NCBI GenBank assembly: GCA_013812465.1
Contig: JACCTK010000348.1
Coordinates: forward strand, 1-12,501
DNA from: Actinomycetota bacterium
GTDB taxonomy: Bacteria; Actinomycetota; Thermoleophilia; Gaiellales; Gaiellaceae
Reading direction: 5' to 3'
Length of the DNA: 12,501 bases
The notes below the pieces were generated by a model. That model ran no database searches. It had not been told where the DNA came from and saw only the letters and a program-made list of their open reading frames with translations. Shown piece by piece: positions 12,479 to 12,501 of this stretch; the stretch's first letter is position 1, and each line of letters begins with the position of its first letter. The position numbers were made by a program, and so were the translations under genes.

Positions 12479-12501
12479 GCGGACTTCTAATCCGCGGGTC
12501 G
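12479..12501 (+). tRNA. partial tRNA-Arg(UCU)-like anticodon arm, cut by the window edge, 5' half not found
   Basis: GCGGA (12479-12483) and TCCGC (12491-12495) form a perfect 5-bp stem around the 7-base loop CTTCTAA. The loop has the required T33 and the anticodon TCT (12486-12488), so it reads Arg AGA. GGGTCG at 12496-12501 fits the start of a variable region. Upstream, a weak D-stem-like AAGC is present, but the D-loop G18G19, T8 and an acceptor strand are not. It therefore looks like a 3' half only, or an atypical gene. The T-arm and acceptor lie beyond the window. Confidence 0.55.

Overview
The window is a GC-rich stretch (about two thirds G+C over most of its length) with GTG starts, strong third-position G/C bias, actinobacterial-type enzyme families and tightly packed genes. 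It fits a high-GC actinobacterium. The style suggests a soil lineage such as the Thermoleophilia, but nothing here fixes the taxon. Only the last ~120 bases are different in composition, at about 50% G+C.

Layout. (1) Positions 12-4813, plus strand: a compact operon of LLM-type flavin oxidoreductase, alpha/beta hydrolase, amidohydrolase_2 protein (broken by two single-base frame losses), small NifU-C-like CxxC protein, SnoaL-like cyclase/isomerase-fold protein, Cys-less SCP-x-type thiolase homologue and its DUF35 zinc-ribbon/OB-fold partner. Five consecutive junctions are 4-base stop/start overlaps, so the genes are probably translationally coupled. A 14-bp-stem hairpin is embedded in the last codons of the DUF35 gene. 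(2) Positions 4806-6742: two secreted proteins transcribed divergently, an allene-oxide-cyclase/dirigent-barrel-like protein (minus) and a calcium-binding RTX-repeat protein (plus). They share a 191-base regulatory gap that carries strong palindromes. (3) Positions 6782-7909, minus: a heavily diverged RibBA homologue that has lost the metal and catalytic motifs of both halves. It ends inside a perfect hairpin shared with the RTX gene. (4) Positions 7951-12147, plus: homogentisate-1,2-dioxygenase family protein, metallo-beta-lactamase-fold hydrolase, FAD aromatic hydroxylase and IclR-type regulator, again almost without gaps. (5) Positions 12148-12501: a non-coding, AT-richer tail ending in the anticodon arm of a tRNA-Arg(UCU) with no recognisable 5' half.

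How the parts may work together. The two plus-strand operons look like pieces of an aromatic or terpenoid/steroid-like catabolic programme. The FAD hydroxylase and cupin-type ring-cleaving dioxygenase would open a hydroxylated ring under IclR control. The thiolase-like/DUF35 pair resembles the retro-aldolases that remove side chains from CoA thioesters. The amidohydrolase, hydrolase and SnoaL-fold proteins would supply C-C or ester cleavage and isomerisation. Several enzymes share a theme: the fold is kept but the textbook catalytic residue is replaced (alpha/beta hydrolase Ser to His, thiolase Cys lost, MBL second-zinc site lost, RibBA both active sites lost). The substrate cannot be read from the sequence. 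The tRNA fragment plus the composition drop suggests that the right edge lies at the attachment site of an integrated element.
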